Of a stretch of 64,000 bases of DNA, positions 34,398 to 44,816 are shown piece after piece (position 1 is the first letter of the stretch; every line of letters starts with the position of its first letter). This DNA is from Ahaetulla prasina (taxonomy: Eukaryota; Chordata; Lepidosauria; Squamata; Colubridae). The notes beneath the pieces are model-generated. The model was not told the origin of the DNA, searched no databases, and saw only the letters and a program-made list of their open reading frames with translations. A program made the position numbers and the translations under genes. Where the stretch lies: NCBI RefSeq assembly GCF_028640845.1, contig NC_080540.1:133452420-133516419 (forward strand), in the 5' to 3' direction.

Positions 34398-34642
34398 CGG
34401 GGTGAAATTCATCAGGTTCTTACAGGTTCTGGAGAACCAGTAGCAGAAATTTTTCAGTAGTTTGGAGAACCAGCAAATGCCACTTCTGGCTGGCCCCAGA
34501 GTGGGGTGGGAATGGAGATTTTGCAATATCCTTCCCCCAGGAGTGGGGAGGGAATGGGGATTTTGCAGTATCCTTCCACTGCCACGCCCACCAAGCCACG
34601 GCCACAGAACCGGTAGTAAAAAAAATTGAATTTCACCACTGG
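34398..34642. mobile_element. hAT-type MITE, about 245 bp (GGAAGGATACTGC subfamily, inverted)
   Basis: Starts near CCCGGGGTGAAATTCATC and ends TTGAATTTCACCACTG. Flanking 8-mers GAGTGGAT and GAATAGAT agree at 6 of 8. Interior matches the copy at 30997. Confidence 0.8.
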
Positions 34643-34643
34643 A

Positions 34644-34763
34644 ATAGATAGTAAAAAATGCTTTTAAAAAGTAAAAAAAAGGCTCCAATGATCACGCGAC
34701 ACAGCTGTGATCGTCGGAACCTTTGTTTACTTTTTTAAAGTATTTTTTTACTATCTATTCACC
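34644..34763. repeat. Long inverted repeat (arms about 55 bp)
   Basis: The left arm begins AATAGATAGTAAAAAATGC and the right arm ends ATTTTTTTACTATCTATT. Both pass through AAAAAGTAAAAAAAAGGCTCC or its complement and meet around GACACAGCTGTGATCG. The fold would be a hairpin with few mismatches. Related arms occur at 35389-35512. Confidence 0.8.
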
Positions 34764-35388
34764 TGAGCTGGTAGTAAAAAACTGCCTAAAAAAAGAAAAG
34801 GTCCGATGATCGCAGGTCACTCACTTGATCGTTGGAACTTTTTTTAACATTTTTTACTACCGGTTCAGCGAACCAGTAGCTTTTTTTACTACCGGTTCAC
34901 ATGAACCAGACCGAATCGGTAGCATTTCACCCCTCACCTATTCGCTCAAGCCAGTAGTTAAAAAATGCATTTAAAAGGTAAAAAAATTTTGCAGTAACCT
35001 TTTTTTTTTTTTGTTTACATTTATACCCCGCCCTTCTCCGAATACTCAGGGCGGCTTACAGTGTATAAGGCAATAGTCTCATTCTATTTGTATATTTTTA
35101 ACAAAGTCAACTTATTGCCCCCCCAACAATCTGGGTCCTCATTTTACCTACCTTATAAACTAAAAGGATGGAAGGCTGAGTCAACCTTGGGCCGGGCTCG
35201 AACCTGCAATAATTGCAGGCTTCGGTGTTCTTAATAACAGGCTATTACCAGCCTGAGCTAACCTTCCCCTGGGTTGGGGAGGGAATGGAGATTTTACAGT
35301 ATCCTTCCCCTGCCACACCCATCAAGCCACGCTCACCAAGCCACACCCACAGAATCGGTAGTAAAAAAATTTGAAACCCACCACTGCT
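34764..35388. mobile_element. Composite of hAT fragments interrupted by a SINE
   Basis: Left of the SINE are repeated ACTACCGGTTCA/GAACCAGTAGC pairs (about 34855-34925) and a CATTTCACCCCTC end. The ACTTTTTTAA/TTAAAAAGT modules of the inverted repeats recur. Right of the SINE, 35263-35388 continues the GGAAGGATACTGC subfamily and ends TTTGAAACCCACCACTG. Removing the SINE joins TTTTGCAGTAACC to TTCCCCTG, as in uninterrupted copies. Confidence 0.65.
35001..35258 (-). mobile_element. tRNA-derived SINE with L2-type 3' end, minus strand
   Basis: The head is at the right (GTAGCTCAGGCTGGTAATAG on minus, B box GGTTCGAGCCC), the body has GACTCAGCCTTCCATCC and ACCCAGATTGTTGG, and the 3' end at the left reads AAGCCGCCCTGAGTATTCGG then an A-rich tail. 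A short duplication TAACCT lies at both ends (34995-35000, 35259-35264). Confidence 0.85.
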
Positions 35389-35512
35389 CAGCTGTGATTG
35401 TCAGAGCCTTTTTTTATTTTTTTAAAGCATTTTTTTACAACCTATTTGCCGGAGCCATTAGTAAAAAAATGCTTTAAAAAAGTAAAAAAAAAAGGCTCCG
35501 ACGATCACAGCT
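35389..35512. repeat. Long inverted repeat (arms about 50 bp)
   Basis: Left arm starts CAGCTGTGATTGTCAGAGCC and right arm ends GGCTCCGACGATCACAGCTG. The T-rich and A-rich parts (AAGCATTTTTTTAC / GTAAAAAAATGCTT) face each other across a 20-bp loop that includes GCCGGAGCC. The same arms, inside out, form the inverted repeat at 34644. Confidence 0.82.
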
Positions 35513-35639
35513 GTGGCACGTGATCGTCAGAACTTTTTTTTTTATGGGGGTGGGGAGGGTCCGTTTTTCCTCCCAGCAGCCTGCTGGACTAAAAATAAGG
35601 GGTGTAGGCAAAAAATGGTGGGTATAGGCAAAACTCTTT

Positions 35640-35728
35640 CTTTTGAAAGAAAGAGAAGGAGGGAGGGAGGAAGGAAGGAAGGAAGGAGGGAGGGAGGGAG
35701 AGAAGGAAAAAGAAAAGGAAGGAAGAAC
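35640..35728. repeat. Purine-rich GGGA/GGAA tract
   Basis: An imperfect run of GAGGGAGG, GGAAGGAA and GGGAGGGA units, about 85 bp almost free of pyrimidines. Confidence 0.9.
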
Positions 35729-35756
35729 TACACACCTGGCACTAGACGCAGTTTCA

Positions 35757-35815
35757 GAGGATAATCCGGGTCTGGAAGGGACCTAGAGGTCATCTAGTCC
35801 AACCCTGCTCCAACA
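35757..35815 (-). repeat. CR1-like LINE fragment
   Basis: Contains CTGGAAGGGACCTAGAGGTC and ATCTAGTCCAACCC, a stretch I know from the 3' region of amniote CR1 elements. A second copy is at 47962. Orientation is given from memory of that family. Confidence 0.6.
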
Positions 35816-35867
35816 GGACATTGTTAGTGAGTTTCTGTCTTTTGATTCCCCCATGGTTATATGGTTA

Positions 35868-35953
35868 CATAGCCATGCCCACCCAGTCACATGACCCCCA
35901 CCAAGCCACGCCCACAGAACTGGTAGGAAAGAAATTTATATTTCACCACGGCC
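35868..35953. repeat. hAT MITE fragment (GGAAGGATACTGC subfamily)
   Basis: Only the right-hand part (ACCAAGCCACGCCCACAGAA, then CTGGTAGGAAAG and ATTTCACCACGG) remains. Confidence 0.65.
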
Positions 35954-37002
35954 CTGACCCCATTTAAGAGTGTCCAGCGACCATTGCATGAAGGACTGCA
36001 GCTGGTAGAACAGGAGAGGAAGGCCACAAGTAGGTGGCAGAGTGGGCACAAAGCCTGGGGGTAGGCCAAACCCAGAAGGACCAAGGCCTAGGCCAAGAAG
36101 GATGATCAATCAAACTGGCAGTACATCTGTGAAGAGAATAGGGAGAGGGCTACCCAGGTTGCAGTTGATAAAATAGTGACCGGACCTCAGTATATGTGCA
36201 GAGGCTTTCATGTATCTGCTGCTTGGGTCTTGCTTTTCGTTAATTTATGTATGCGCAAAATGGAAGACAGAGTTTTGGATGTGCGTAACACACTTATTTT
36301 CGAATTGGCATCAGGTCATTTGGTTCTTTTTCTTCTTCTGGACCAGTTGCAATAGATTTCACCGAATCATTTTGGTTACAAGGTCAGATGGATTTCTTTG
36401 GGAAGGCTGCTTGGAAGTGACTTAGAGACAGAAGGAACTGCATGGTTCAACTGGCTTCACCACTTTGCACAGTTCTATCGTCATCTTGGTGAAGGAGGCT
36501 GTCTATTGGGGTTCTGGATGATAGTGCTGTCCCCGGAACACTCACTCCTTACATGGCACAGGCACTGGGGTGAGCGGTGTGGGTCCACAATCTTGGAGAA
36601 AATGCTGCTCAATTGTGTGTCTAGTGACCCATTTATTGACTCAAGTTATGCAAATCCATGGATAACAAGACTGTGCAGAATCACTTCAGTGATAGAGGAA
36701 TATTGTGTTCCAATCTTTGCAATGAGAAATTGGGCAGCAAACAGGAGGAACTGAGACATCTCTTATGTTCCATCACTTTATATAACATTTAGAAAATTTA
36801 TTTATTTGTTTAATTAATGAATATATCGAATTTGTCAGCCATCCAGCTCACAGTGACTGGGCAAGATATAAGATAAAAACAATCCAATCTAATATTATGC
36901 AAAGCAAAGAAGGGGATTAGTCAGAGATTGACGTACCAAATATATTAATAAAATTCTCACCACAGCACCCATTTCCTATGGCAGTCCCAGAGGAAAAAGC
37001 CT
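35954..37002. other. Unannotated non-coding stretch
   Basis: The 118-codon frame at 36398-36754 (+) shows no family features. No element recognised. Confidence 0.45.
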
Positions 37003-37010
37003 GTTTAAAG

Positions 37011-37138
37011 CAGGGGTCTCCAACCTTTGCAACTTTGAGACTTGTGGACTTCAACTCCCAGAATCCCTCAGCCAGCTTTGCTTTTGACTTCAATTCTGGG
37101 AGTTGAAGTCCACAAGTTGCCAAAGTTGGAGACCTCTG
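37011..37138. mobile_element. Palindromic hAT-type MITE, 128 bp
   Basis: Nearly the whole element is one inverted repeat: CAGGGGTCTCCAACCTTTGC...ACTTGTGGACTTCAACTCCC against GGGAGTTGAAGTCCACAAGT...GTTGGAGACCTCTG. It is flanked by a perfect 8-bp duplication GTTTAAAG (37003-37010, 37139-37146). Its transcript would fold into a long hairpin. A half copy lies at 61179. Confidence 0.93.
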
Positions 37139-37360
37139 GTTTAAAGGATGGCAGGGTCAGGGCAGTTTAAACTTTGGAGTAGGAGTTGGGGGGGGGGAAT
37201 ACTATTTCAGAGTACAGGTGGCATAACGAAGAAAGTATGCCATTCCACCTAAGTCCCATCAGATCACACTGTTTTAAAAATGGGGCTTAGACATACCCAC
37301 TCTGCTAGATCTTACTGGAGGGGCAGACACAATGAGAGAGAAAGGCAGTCCCTCAAATAG

Positions 37361-37634
37361 GGCCTCTTGTGGCTCAACAGACTAATGCAGTCTGTTATTA
37401 ACATAGCTGCCTGCAATTACTGCAGGTTCTAGTCCCACCAGGCCCAAGGTTGACTCAGCCTTCCATCCTTTATAAGGTAGGTAAAATGAGGACCCAGATT
37501 GTTGGGGGCAATAAGTTGACTTTGTATATAAATATACAAATAGGATGAAGACTATTGCTAACATAGTGTAAGCTGCCCTGAGTCTTCGGAGAAGGGCGGG
37601 ATATATATGCAAATAAAAAAAAAATAAAAAAAAA
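37361..37634 (+). mobile_element. tRNA-derived SINE with L2-type 3' end, plus strand
   Basis: The head CTTGTGGCTCAACAGACTAA with B box GGTTCTAGTCCC, the body GACTCAGCCTTCCATCC and ACCCAGATTGTTGG, and the 3' end CTGCCCTGAGTCTTCGGAGA, AGGGCGGGATATATATGC with an A-rich tail. It is the same family as the copy at 35001. Confidence 0.88.
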
Positions 37635-37737
37635 TAGTGAGGCCCTGTGCTACGGAGCACTTTATAGCTCACAGCCAGCTTTTCTTAAATTCTAGCCATG
37701 ATTCTATTGTGCAAAGTAGAGGCATTATTTGGATGTA

Positions 37738-38140
37738 CAGGTAGTCCTCAACTTACAACAGTTCATTTAATGACTGTTCCAAGTTACAACATCACTGAAA
37801 AAAGTGACTTATGAACTTTTTTCACACTTACAACCATTACAGCATCCCTGTGGTCATGTGATCAACATTCAGATGCTTGGCAACTGACTCATATTTATGA
37901 CCGTTGCAGTGTCCCAGGGTCATGTGATCCCCTTTTGCGACCTTCTGACAAGCAAAGTCAATGAGGGAATCCAGATTTACTTAACAGCCATGTTACCAAT
38001 TTAATAAGTACAGTGGTTCAATAGCTTATTGTTAACAGTAGCAAGAAAGGTCATAAATGGAGCAAAACTCACTTAACAAATATCTCCCTTAGAAACAGAA
38101 ATTTTCGGCTCAATTGTGGTTGTACGTTGAGGATCACCTA
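37738..38140. mobile_element. Tc1/mariner (Tigger-like) MITE, 403 bp
   Basis: Ends CAGGTAGTCCTCAACTTAC and TACGTTGAGGATCACCTA, with TA on both sides (37736-37737, 38141-38142). Interior contains the CATGTGATCAACATTCAGAT stretch shared with the 11195 copy. Confidence 0.85.
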
Positions 38141-38154
38141 TATTGTGTTTCTCC

Positions 38155-38491
38155 CAGGGGTGGGTTCAGTGGGGGGATTCAGCCAGTTCGCACCACTTCG
38201 GGAGAACCGGTTATTAACTTTGTGAGCAGTTTGGCAAACTGGTTGTTGGAAGAAATCATTAGGGCAGAGAACCGGTTGTTAAATTACTTGAATCCCATCA
38301 CTGGGTGGGTTCTACGTACCTTTACTATCGGTTCGCAACAGGACCCCACATGTGTGTTTCTGCACATGCACAGAAGCTTTTGCACATGTGCAGATCACCC
38401 ATGATGATGTCATGGCAGGTGGGCGGAACTGACCTGCCAGTTTTACTACCAGTTCTATAGAACCAGACCGAACCAGGAGCAACCCATACTG
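38155..38491. mobile_element. hAT-type element interrupted by a 137-bp MITE
   Basis: Ends CAGGGGTGGGTT and GGAGCAACCCATACTG. The interior CTGCACATGCACAGAAGC and GGTGGGCGGAACTG relates it to the 3198 and 39435 subfamily. The inner MITE occupies 38167-38303. No clear outer target duplication (GTTTCTCC against GATATGAT), so the outer copy is older or its left end is off. Confidence 0.75.
38167..38303. mobile_element. 137-bp hAT MITE nested in another hAT element
   Basis: Ends CAGTGGGGGGATTCAGCC and TTGAATCCCATCACTG with a perfect 8-bp duplication GGTGGGTT (38159-38166, 38304-38311). It differs from the copy at 60150 at three of 137 positions, so both derive from a recently active source. Confidence 0.94.
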
Positions 38492-39122
38492 GATATGATA
38501 AACCAGTAGCAGGGTAATTGTGAGTGACTCTTGGCTTCCATTCTAAATTCGTTCAAAAATGTTCAGCCTAAAAAGAGACTCATTGCATGGCCATGAATGA
38601 TAGTGATATGCACCAATTTGCTTACAACCCTGCTAAACATTATCTGGAAAGATTAGAATTTATATAGTAAGTTTAAGAGTGCAATGTCCTTATGCATTAA
38701 CTCCAAGTCAATTCTTGATGGTTTGCCAAAATGGATTGGAAAGGAATTCTATGTCACACAGAGTTCCAATGAGATGCATTAAGTTCAAATCCAACACCAT
38801 CCTCCAGGAGTATTTTTTTCCCCCTTAAGATTGCACAACCTTTAGCATAGGATTCCACACTCATAAGAGGGGAAACAAATCATCTAAACGTAAATGTCTT
38901 AATCCTTCATTTCTGCTGCTAGACATTGTACTTGCTGACCTGTGCTTCCCAAATTAAATCATCACTGCTGTCAATGAAGCACTGGTATGTCATGCACTTT
39001 CTGCTTAAAGACTGCTAAATCATAAAGACGTACAAGCTTTTATAGTGATATCTTAGCAAGTCTGCTCACAATTTAAGGGTCGGTGGATAAAAGATATTTA
39101 TTCCCCAATATATCTTTTAGGG

Positions 39123-39419
39123 CACTGGTGGAATTCAAATTTTATATTACCGGTTCTGTGGGTGTTGCTTGGTGGACGTGGCTTGGTGGGCGTGACAGGG
39201 GAAGTATACTGCAAAATCTCCATTCCCTTCCCATTCCAGGGAAAGGATACTGCAAACTCCCCATTCCCACCCCACTCCAGTGGGAAGGATATTGCAAAAT
39301 CTCCATTCCCACCCCACTCTGGGGCCAGCCAGTGGTGGTATTTGCTGGTTTCCGAACTACTCAAAATTTCCGCTACTGGTTCTCCATAACCTGTCAGAAC
39401 CTGCTGAATTTCACTCTTG
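39123..39419. mobile_element. hAT-type MITE, 297 bp (GGAAGGATACTGC subfamily)
   Basis: Ends CACTGGTGGAATTCAAATTT and CTGCTGAATTTCACTCTTG; perfect 8-bp duplication TTTTAGGG (39115-39122, 39420-39427). Three copies of the internal CTGCAAAATCTCCATTCCC unit. Confidence 0.92.
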
Positions 39420-39434
39420 TTTTAGGGTTGTATA

Positions 39435-39629
39435 CAGTGGTGAGTTGCTACCAGTTCGCCCCGGATCAGGCAAACTGGTAGCAGCAGTGGCAGGAGGCTC
39501 TGCCCACCCGCCTGGACATCTCTGCACATGTGCAGAAGCTTCTGCACATGCGCAGAAGCGTTATGCACATGTTTGTGTGTGCATGCCCACAAGCAAACCG
39601 GGAGCAACCAAAATTGAAACCCACTACTG
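39435..39629. mobile_element. hAT-type MITE, 195 bp (CpG-containing subfamily)
   Basis: Ends CAGTGGTGAGTTGCTACC and TTGAAACCCACTACTG; perfect duplication GTTGTATA (39427-39434, 39630-39637). The interior CTGCACATGCGCAGAAGCG links it to the 3198 copy. It inserted immediately next to the 39123 element, and the two target duplications share one base. Confidence 0.93.
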
Positions 39630-39639
39630 GTTGTATAGA

Positions 39640-41471
39640 TTCCTTTTGCTTTATAGAGAGCCATTTTGGTTCCCATTTCAGAAAAAAGGGGCGTTAAGGA
39701 AGAATTTTAACACTGAAAAATAGTGATTGTGTGATGAGTACCGTACTTAAAGATTGTCCATAATCTATAGGATTCACATTAAAAGACCCCTATACTGGTG
39801 GATATTTTTTTTCTTGGCCTCAGCTATTTCCCTAGCAGCATCATTTCGTTTCTTCAATCTTTTGCAAACTGATTTGTATTCATCTTCTGTTCTGCTCATC
39901 TCAAATACTAAGATCATGTGGAGAGCACCATTAACCGAGCCCAGACAAGATCGGGAGAATATAAATGCAGCAAATGCAATATGATGGGCGGGAACAGGAG
40001 AAGAACCCCTAGCTTTCACCCCCAGGTGTGCTTCTACCTCAGGTCCTAGACTTGATACGCTCAGCGAGAAAGCTCCATGCTCCTGCAACTAACAACACCA
40101 CCCCCCAAAGAGGTGAGTGCAAATATGTGGTCAAAATGAATAGTTTTATCCAAAAATTAATCAAATTTATATAGCCACTCATCTCACCAGGATGACTTCC
40201 ATAGCCTATCCTACCACATGAGTAATGAAAATCCTCTCTCCACACAAAAGGGAAATTAAGGCATGTCAGCTTCTTCTCCACACACATATTTTTAGTTTCT
40301 ATGATGTACAATCATTTCCCCTCCCTCTGAAAAAAATCTAAGTGGTTATTCAGCTATTGTTATGATGAGAAGCTTTCAAGCAGCCAAATTGCCTTTCTTC
40401 TTCCATTTAAAAGCTTCTTGCAAGTTGTGACTGAGAAATAACATCAGGTCAGCATTTTTTTTGCAGTCGGCCATTTTCTCCAGTCTCTCTAACCATGGTT
40501 GCAGGCTGCTAGGATAGCTGACAGGGGGGAGAGCGGGAGGGGGAGCTATTGGCAGGCATTCTTTCATCCTAGTTGCATAGGTTGGATTATGAGTATATTA
40601 TATGTTCATAGTGAAGGATGACAAATGATTCAGAGATCATTTTCTGATCTAATGGAGAGGTTACAATCACAAAATCTTATATTTACTTCATTCCGTCCAA
40701 AAACAGACAGTCTTCGGCCTACGGTAAGACAGAATTCTTACTAAAGTGGGTGATGGGGAAGCCTCTCTTGACCACCAGGAAGGAGATTTGCGTCATCATA
40801 GCAGTTACCCTTGATAGATTTGTTACTTATATAATTCCACCATATTTAAGCTAATTACATGGAAGTCGCAATCCGCACAGTAAATCTCATTATAATTAAA
40901 AATTGGTGAGAAGAAGACTTTCCTTCTGGACTTGTGAAATCAATACTGTATTTTCTGCAGGCTGATCCAGGATAAAACCACAATGCTTGATTCCATAGAA
41001 ATCCCAGATATAACACAGAAGTAAAGCAGCAATAGCAAACCTATTCTTGGTTTTCTTGGATACCAATGTCTGAAGGCTTTTGGAACTGAATCAGTCTTTT
41101 GCTGTCCTGCAGGATCACCTTTGCAGGGGATCAGCCAACCAGAATGCAGCTCCAAGTGATTCTCTCAGATCTGCAGCAGCTCCAAGAGGATCTTTGCTTC
41201 TGTATCTCAGAAAACACCATAATACCTAGGATTCCTATACACATGTGGGGGGGGGAATTACACCCTCCATTGCTTTCACTTCTGATTTCCTCGTAGTGTG
41301 ACAAAAGTCTAGAGAGAAATGCAAACTATGTGGGCTAAATCCACAAGGTTTCTCATCTCATGGAGAAAGGGGAACTGCCTTTAGCAGAAGGTAGCTACAG
41401 TCCTTCAGATCATCTCTTGATACAAAGAGCTTGGTGCATAGCTAGTGGCTGCATCCAGCCTCCCTTTTTAT
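39640..41471. other. Unannotated non-coding stretch
   Basis: No gene or element recognised. Confidence 0.5.
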
Positions 41472-41616
41472 TGGTTGACTCAGCCTTCCGTCCTTCCGAG
41501 GTGGGTAAAATGAGGACCCAGATTGTTGGGGACAATGTGCTGACTCTGTAAACCTCTTAGAGAAGGCTGTAAAAGCACTATGAAGCGGTATATAAGTCTA
41601 AGTGCTATTGCTATTA
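41472..41616 (+). mobile_element. tRNA-derived SINE, TATTGCTATT-tail group, headless copy
   Basis: Starts in the body (TTGGTTGACTCAGCCTTCCG), contains ACCCAGATTGTTGGGG and ends GAAGCGGTATATAAGTC then AAGTGCTATTGCTATT. The tRNA-like head is missing, as in 5'-truncated insertions. Confidence 0.85.
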
Positions 41617-42785
41617 TCCTTTCAGCTTTGGATTACTTAAAAAGTCTGGCTGAAAAGTTCTGGTTCAGAGCTGGTTTCACAGATTACGAAGCAAGCATCA
41701 GCTGCCCAGGATCTGGCAGCAAAGAGGTCAAAACAGTAGCTGTCTCACAAAGCTAACACAGCTGCTGGCTTTTGTTTTATTAGTTTGCCTCAAAAAATTA
41801 AAGCCTGAAGTTTTTTCATCATGGTATCGTCATTAGGACAAGACGTCAAGACTTTGCTCTGCAGAATGACTAGGAACTCCCCCAAACACAGCAAGGCAGT
41901 TTGACTTCATGAAATAATATCCTTATAATCTAATTCCAATTGCCTCCAATCCCATAAAACCACTCACTTTTTAATCATTTCCTGAGTACACCAATGACAA
42001 TTGGCACTTGGCCAGAAAAGAATTCTGCTCTGGACATTAGCTAGTTCTGCGAGCCAAATCTGTTTTTCTGGCTTCTCTATGATTTATCAAAAACCAGAGC
42101 AAAATTGGGGAGGGGGTGTCTTTGCACTACCATTGTGTGAGCTTGTGGACAGCCTATTTCCTTAATATCAGGAATTTGGGTCTCATCTCACCTCCCAACT
42201 GCTGGTCTTCAGCTGCCTTAGCAAGTCTTCCAGGAGAATAGGTGGCTTTGCTGCTTCCCCTTATATAAATGATTTTGATTTTTTTTTCTTTTCTTTTTTG
42301 CATGCGACAAACAAATGCACACTTCAGGAAGGGAAGATAGCTTTTTTTTTTTCTCTGCATGTTCTAGGAGTGAAGGAATTCTTGCTTCTCGGCTGCACTT
42401 TAAGGTGGGGCAATGATTCTTTTATTGCTTGTTTTCTGTGTCTGCAGAAAATACGGCAATCACAGTTCATCTTCAAACTGCTTTGGAGAGAGTGGGGAGT
42501 GGAAATGTGTAATCATGCCAAGGAAATTTCCCTGCATCATCTCTTATTGCCAGGCTGCTCTTAAGGGCACAAAAACAGAAGCAGTTCACAAAATTGGCAA
42601 GTCCTTTTCCTCTAATTTCTGCCATATCCAGAGAAAATAGAATGACAATCCTGTGTCCAATCTCCCTGTCTTGAATGCAAGGCATTACCCTATATTCCAG
42701 TCCCCAAATGTTACTCTTCCTTAGGCCAAAATTTAGATGCAGCACTTGAGCAAAATGCCTGATGGCACTGCAACCTCCAAGTGAA
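41617..42785. other. Unannotated non-coding stretch
   Basis: No gene or element recognised. T-rich runs near 42283 and 42341. Confidence 0.5.
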
Positions 42786-42878
42786 AGGAAAAAAAGGAAG
42801 GAAGAAAGGAAGGAAGGAAGGAAGGAAGGAAGGAAGGAAGGAAGGAAGGAAGGAAGGAAGGAAGGAAGGAAGGAAGGA
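42786..42878. repeat. (GGAA)n microsatellite
   Basis: About 90 bp of GGAA units with early GGAAA and GAAGAAA variants; reading frames across it are artefacts. Confidence 0.97.
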
Positions 42879-43573
42879 ATGCTGGTGGGGCATAACATTT
42901 GGAGACAAAACTGAAGCTCTCAGAGATTTTGCAGCCTCACATGTTATTTGGCCCTTACATTTGGACTCCTTTCTGATCAGCAGTTTAAGTGATGTTCTAT
43001 AACTGCTTTCCCTATTTTTTAAAAAATAGTTCTTCACTTTGAACATGACAGCTAGCCCTCTTTTTCTCCTCTAGCTTTTAAGCTGCATCCTGCTGGCAGA
43101 TCCAGGGCTCTGGTTTAGCTAGATTGGCTGTCGGCCATCGGTCATTTAACAGCTTCTTTAAAAAAAAAAAAACTCTGCCTCTCATTCAAGGAACTCAATG
43201 TCCTGCTAGCCAGGCTATACGTCAATGTTTCTATGGAAACCTACCCCAAAGATTCTCTCCGCGCTGTTACCACTGCATATTGTATGACAAGCTTTGTATG
43301 CTTTAATTCATCACAGGGCTCTGATGAAAAAAGGAACAGGTTTGGCCTAAAGGAGTCATGAATTAAAAACAAAATACTAATAGCAATAGCAAGAATAGAC
43401 ATAACAACCATAGTAATAATAATAGCAGCACCAGCAGTATAAATCATTGAACCCTGAGGTTGTAGAAGTATTTAGCGGCTGAGTCAGAAGTGACATCACT
43501 ATTATCCTGTGTATTTAAAAGAGTGAATAATATCGTCCAAATTTGTTCAGCTGAAAACACACAGGCACCTGGG

Positions 43574-43575
<2 letters not shown>
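42879..43575. other. Unannotated non-coding stretch
   Basis: Includes a 12-bp A-run near 43160 and an AATAGCA-rich stretch near 43378. No element assigned. Confidence 0.45.

Positions 43576-43622
<47 letters not shown>
43576..43622. repeat. (AC)n microsatellite
   Basis: About 23 AC units. Confidence 0.98.
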
Positions 43623-43627
<5 letters not shown>

Positions 43628-44415
43628 TACTTTCTTATAGGACACGCTACAGAGGGAAAAGCCACAGGAGCTCTCATCCTCTTCCTGCTAAGAAAATGTT
43701 TTAGAATAGATAAAGAGGATAGATCTGATCTGAAATGCAATTCTGCAGATGGGTGGAGAAACCCAGATCCTAATAGAAACTGAGACATCTGCAGAATGCT
43801 AAAGTAGCTGCTTCTCTATGTATAATTTCAGAACCTTTTATAACCAGACTTCCTTTGCTGCTTCCCTCTTACTTCTTTGTTGTATATCTCCATCAGTTTG
43901 TTTTCCGTTTCTTTGTTTTATTGGACTGATATAGCACTCAGGCTGGGTCTGACTCTGATTTTGAAGCAGCAGCGTTAGCACATCACAGTCTTGTAATCCC
44001 ATAAACGTCCCCTTTAGGACCACATGGTTGAGGTCCTATGGAAGGAAGCCTTCTGAGATAATCTCCAGAGGCCTGTTACATGAGGGAAAGTCAGTCCTAA
44101 GGCTCTGCCTCACCCAACGGGCAAGACCAAAGCAGTGCAGGTGTATCATACCTGGGGAAAAAACTCAAGGTCCTATTCTCCAGAAGTAGAACTCACCACT
44201 GGAGGAATAGCTTCCTCTGGCCAACACCCACAGCTTTGGGATTGTGGGTCAGAGATCCATCTAGAAACTAATAGTGGTGGGAATAGATTGGGGAAAGACA
44301 CTTTAGGACTGGAGTCTTGCTGCAAAATTTTGAGGGCAGCCAGCACTCCTCAGTTTTGTCTCTTTCCTGAAAATTGGTTTTCTTTGAAGTTGCTAGCTAG
44401 AAGTGAAAGACAGTA

Positions 44416-44814
44416 CAGGTAGTCCTCAACTTATGACCACAACTGAGCCCAAAATGTATGTTGCCAAGTGAGAAACTTGTTAAGTTTCTTGAGTTTTGCC
44501 CCATTTTATGACTTTTCTTGCCACATTTGTTAAATGAATCGCTGCATTTGTTAAAATAATAACACGGTTGTTAAGTGAATCTGGCTTCCCATTGACTTTG
44601 CTTGTCAGAAGGTTGCAAAGTGTGATCACATGACCCTAAGACATTGCAACCGTCATAAATGTGAATCCGTTGCCAAGTATCCGGATTTTGATCATGTGAC
44701 CATGCGGATGCCACAATAGTCGTAAGTGTGAAAAATGATCATAAGTCACTTTTTCAGTGCTGTTGCAACTTTGAATGGTCACTAAATGAACTGTTGTAAG
44801 TCAAGGAGTACCTG
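44416..44814. mobile_element. Tc1/mariner (Tigger-like) MITE, 399 bp
   Basis: Ends CAGGTAGTCCTCAACTTATG and TAAGTCAAGGAGTACCTG, flanked by TA on both sides (44414-44415, 44815-44816). In inverted orientation to the copies at 11195 and 37738, judging by the position of the ATTGACTTTGCTTGTCAGA stretch. Confidence 0.87.
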
Positions 44815-44816
44815 TA

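Noticed and set aside
36398..36754. 118-codon plus-strand frame
   Set aside because: It has no family resemblance and no supporting signals. It could be part of an unrecognised repeat, but not a supported gene.
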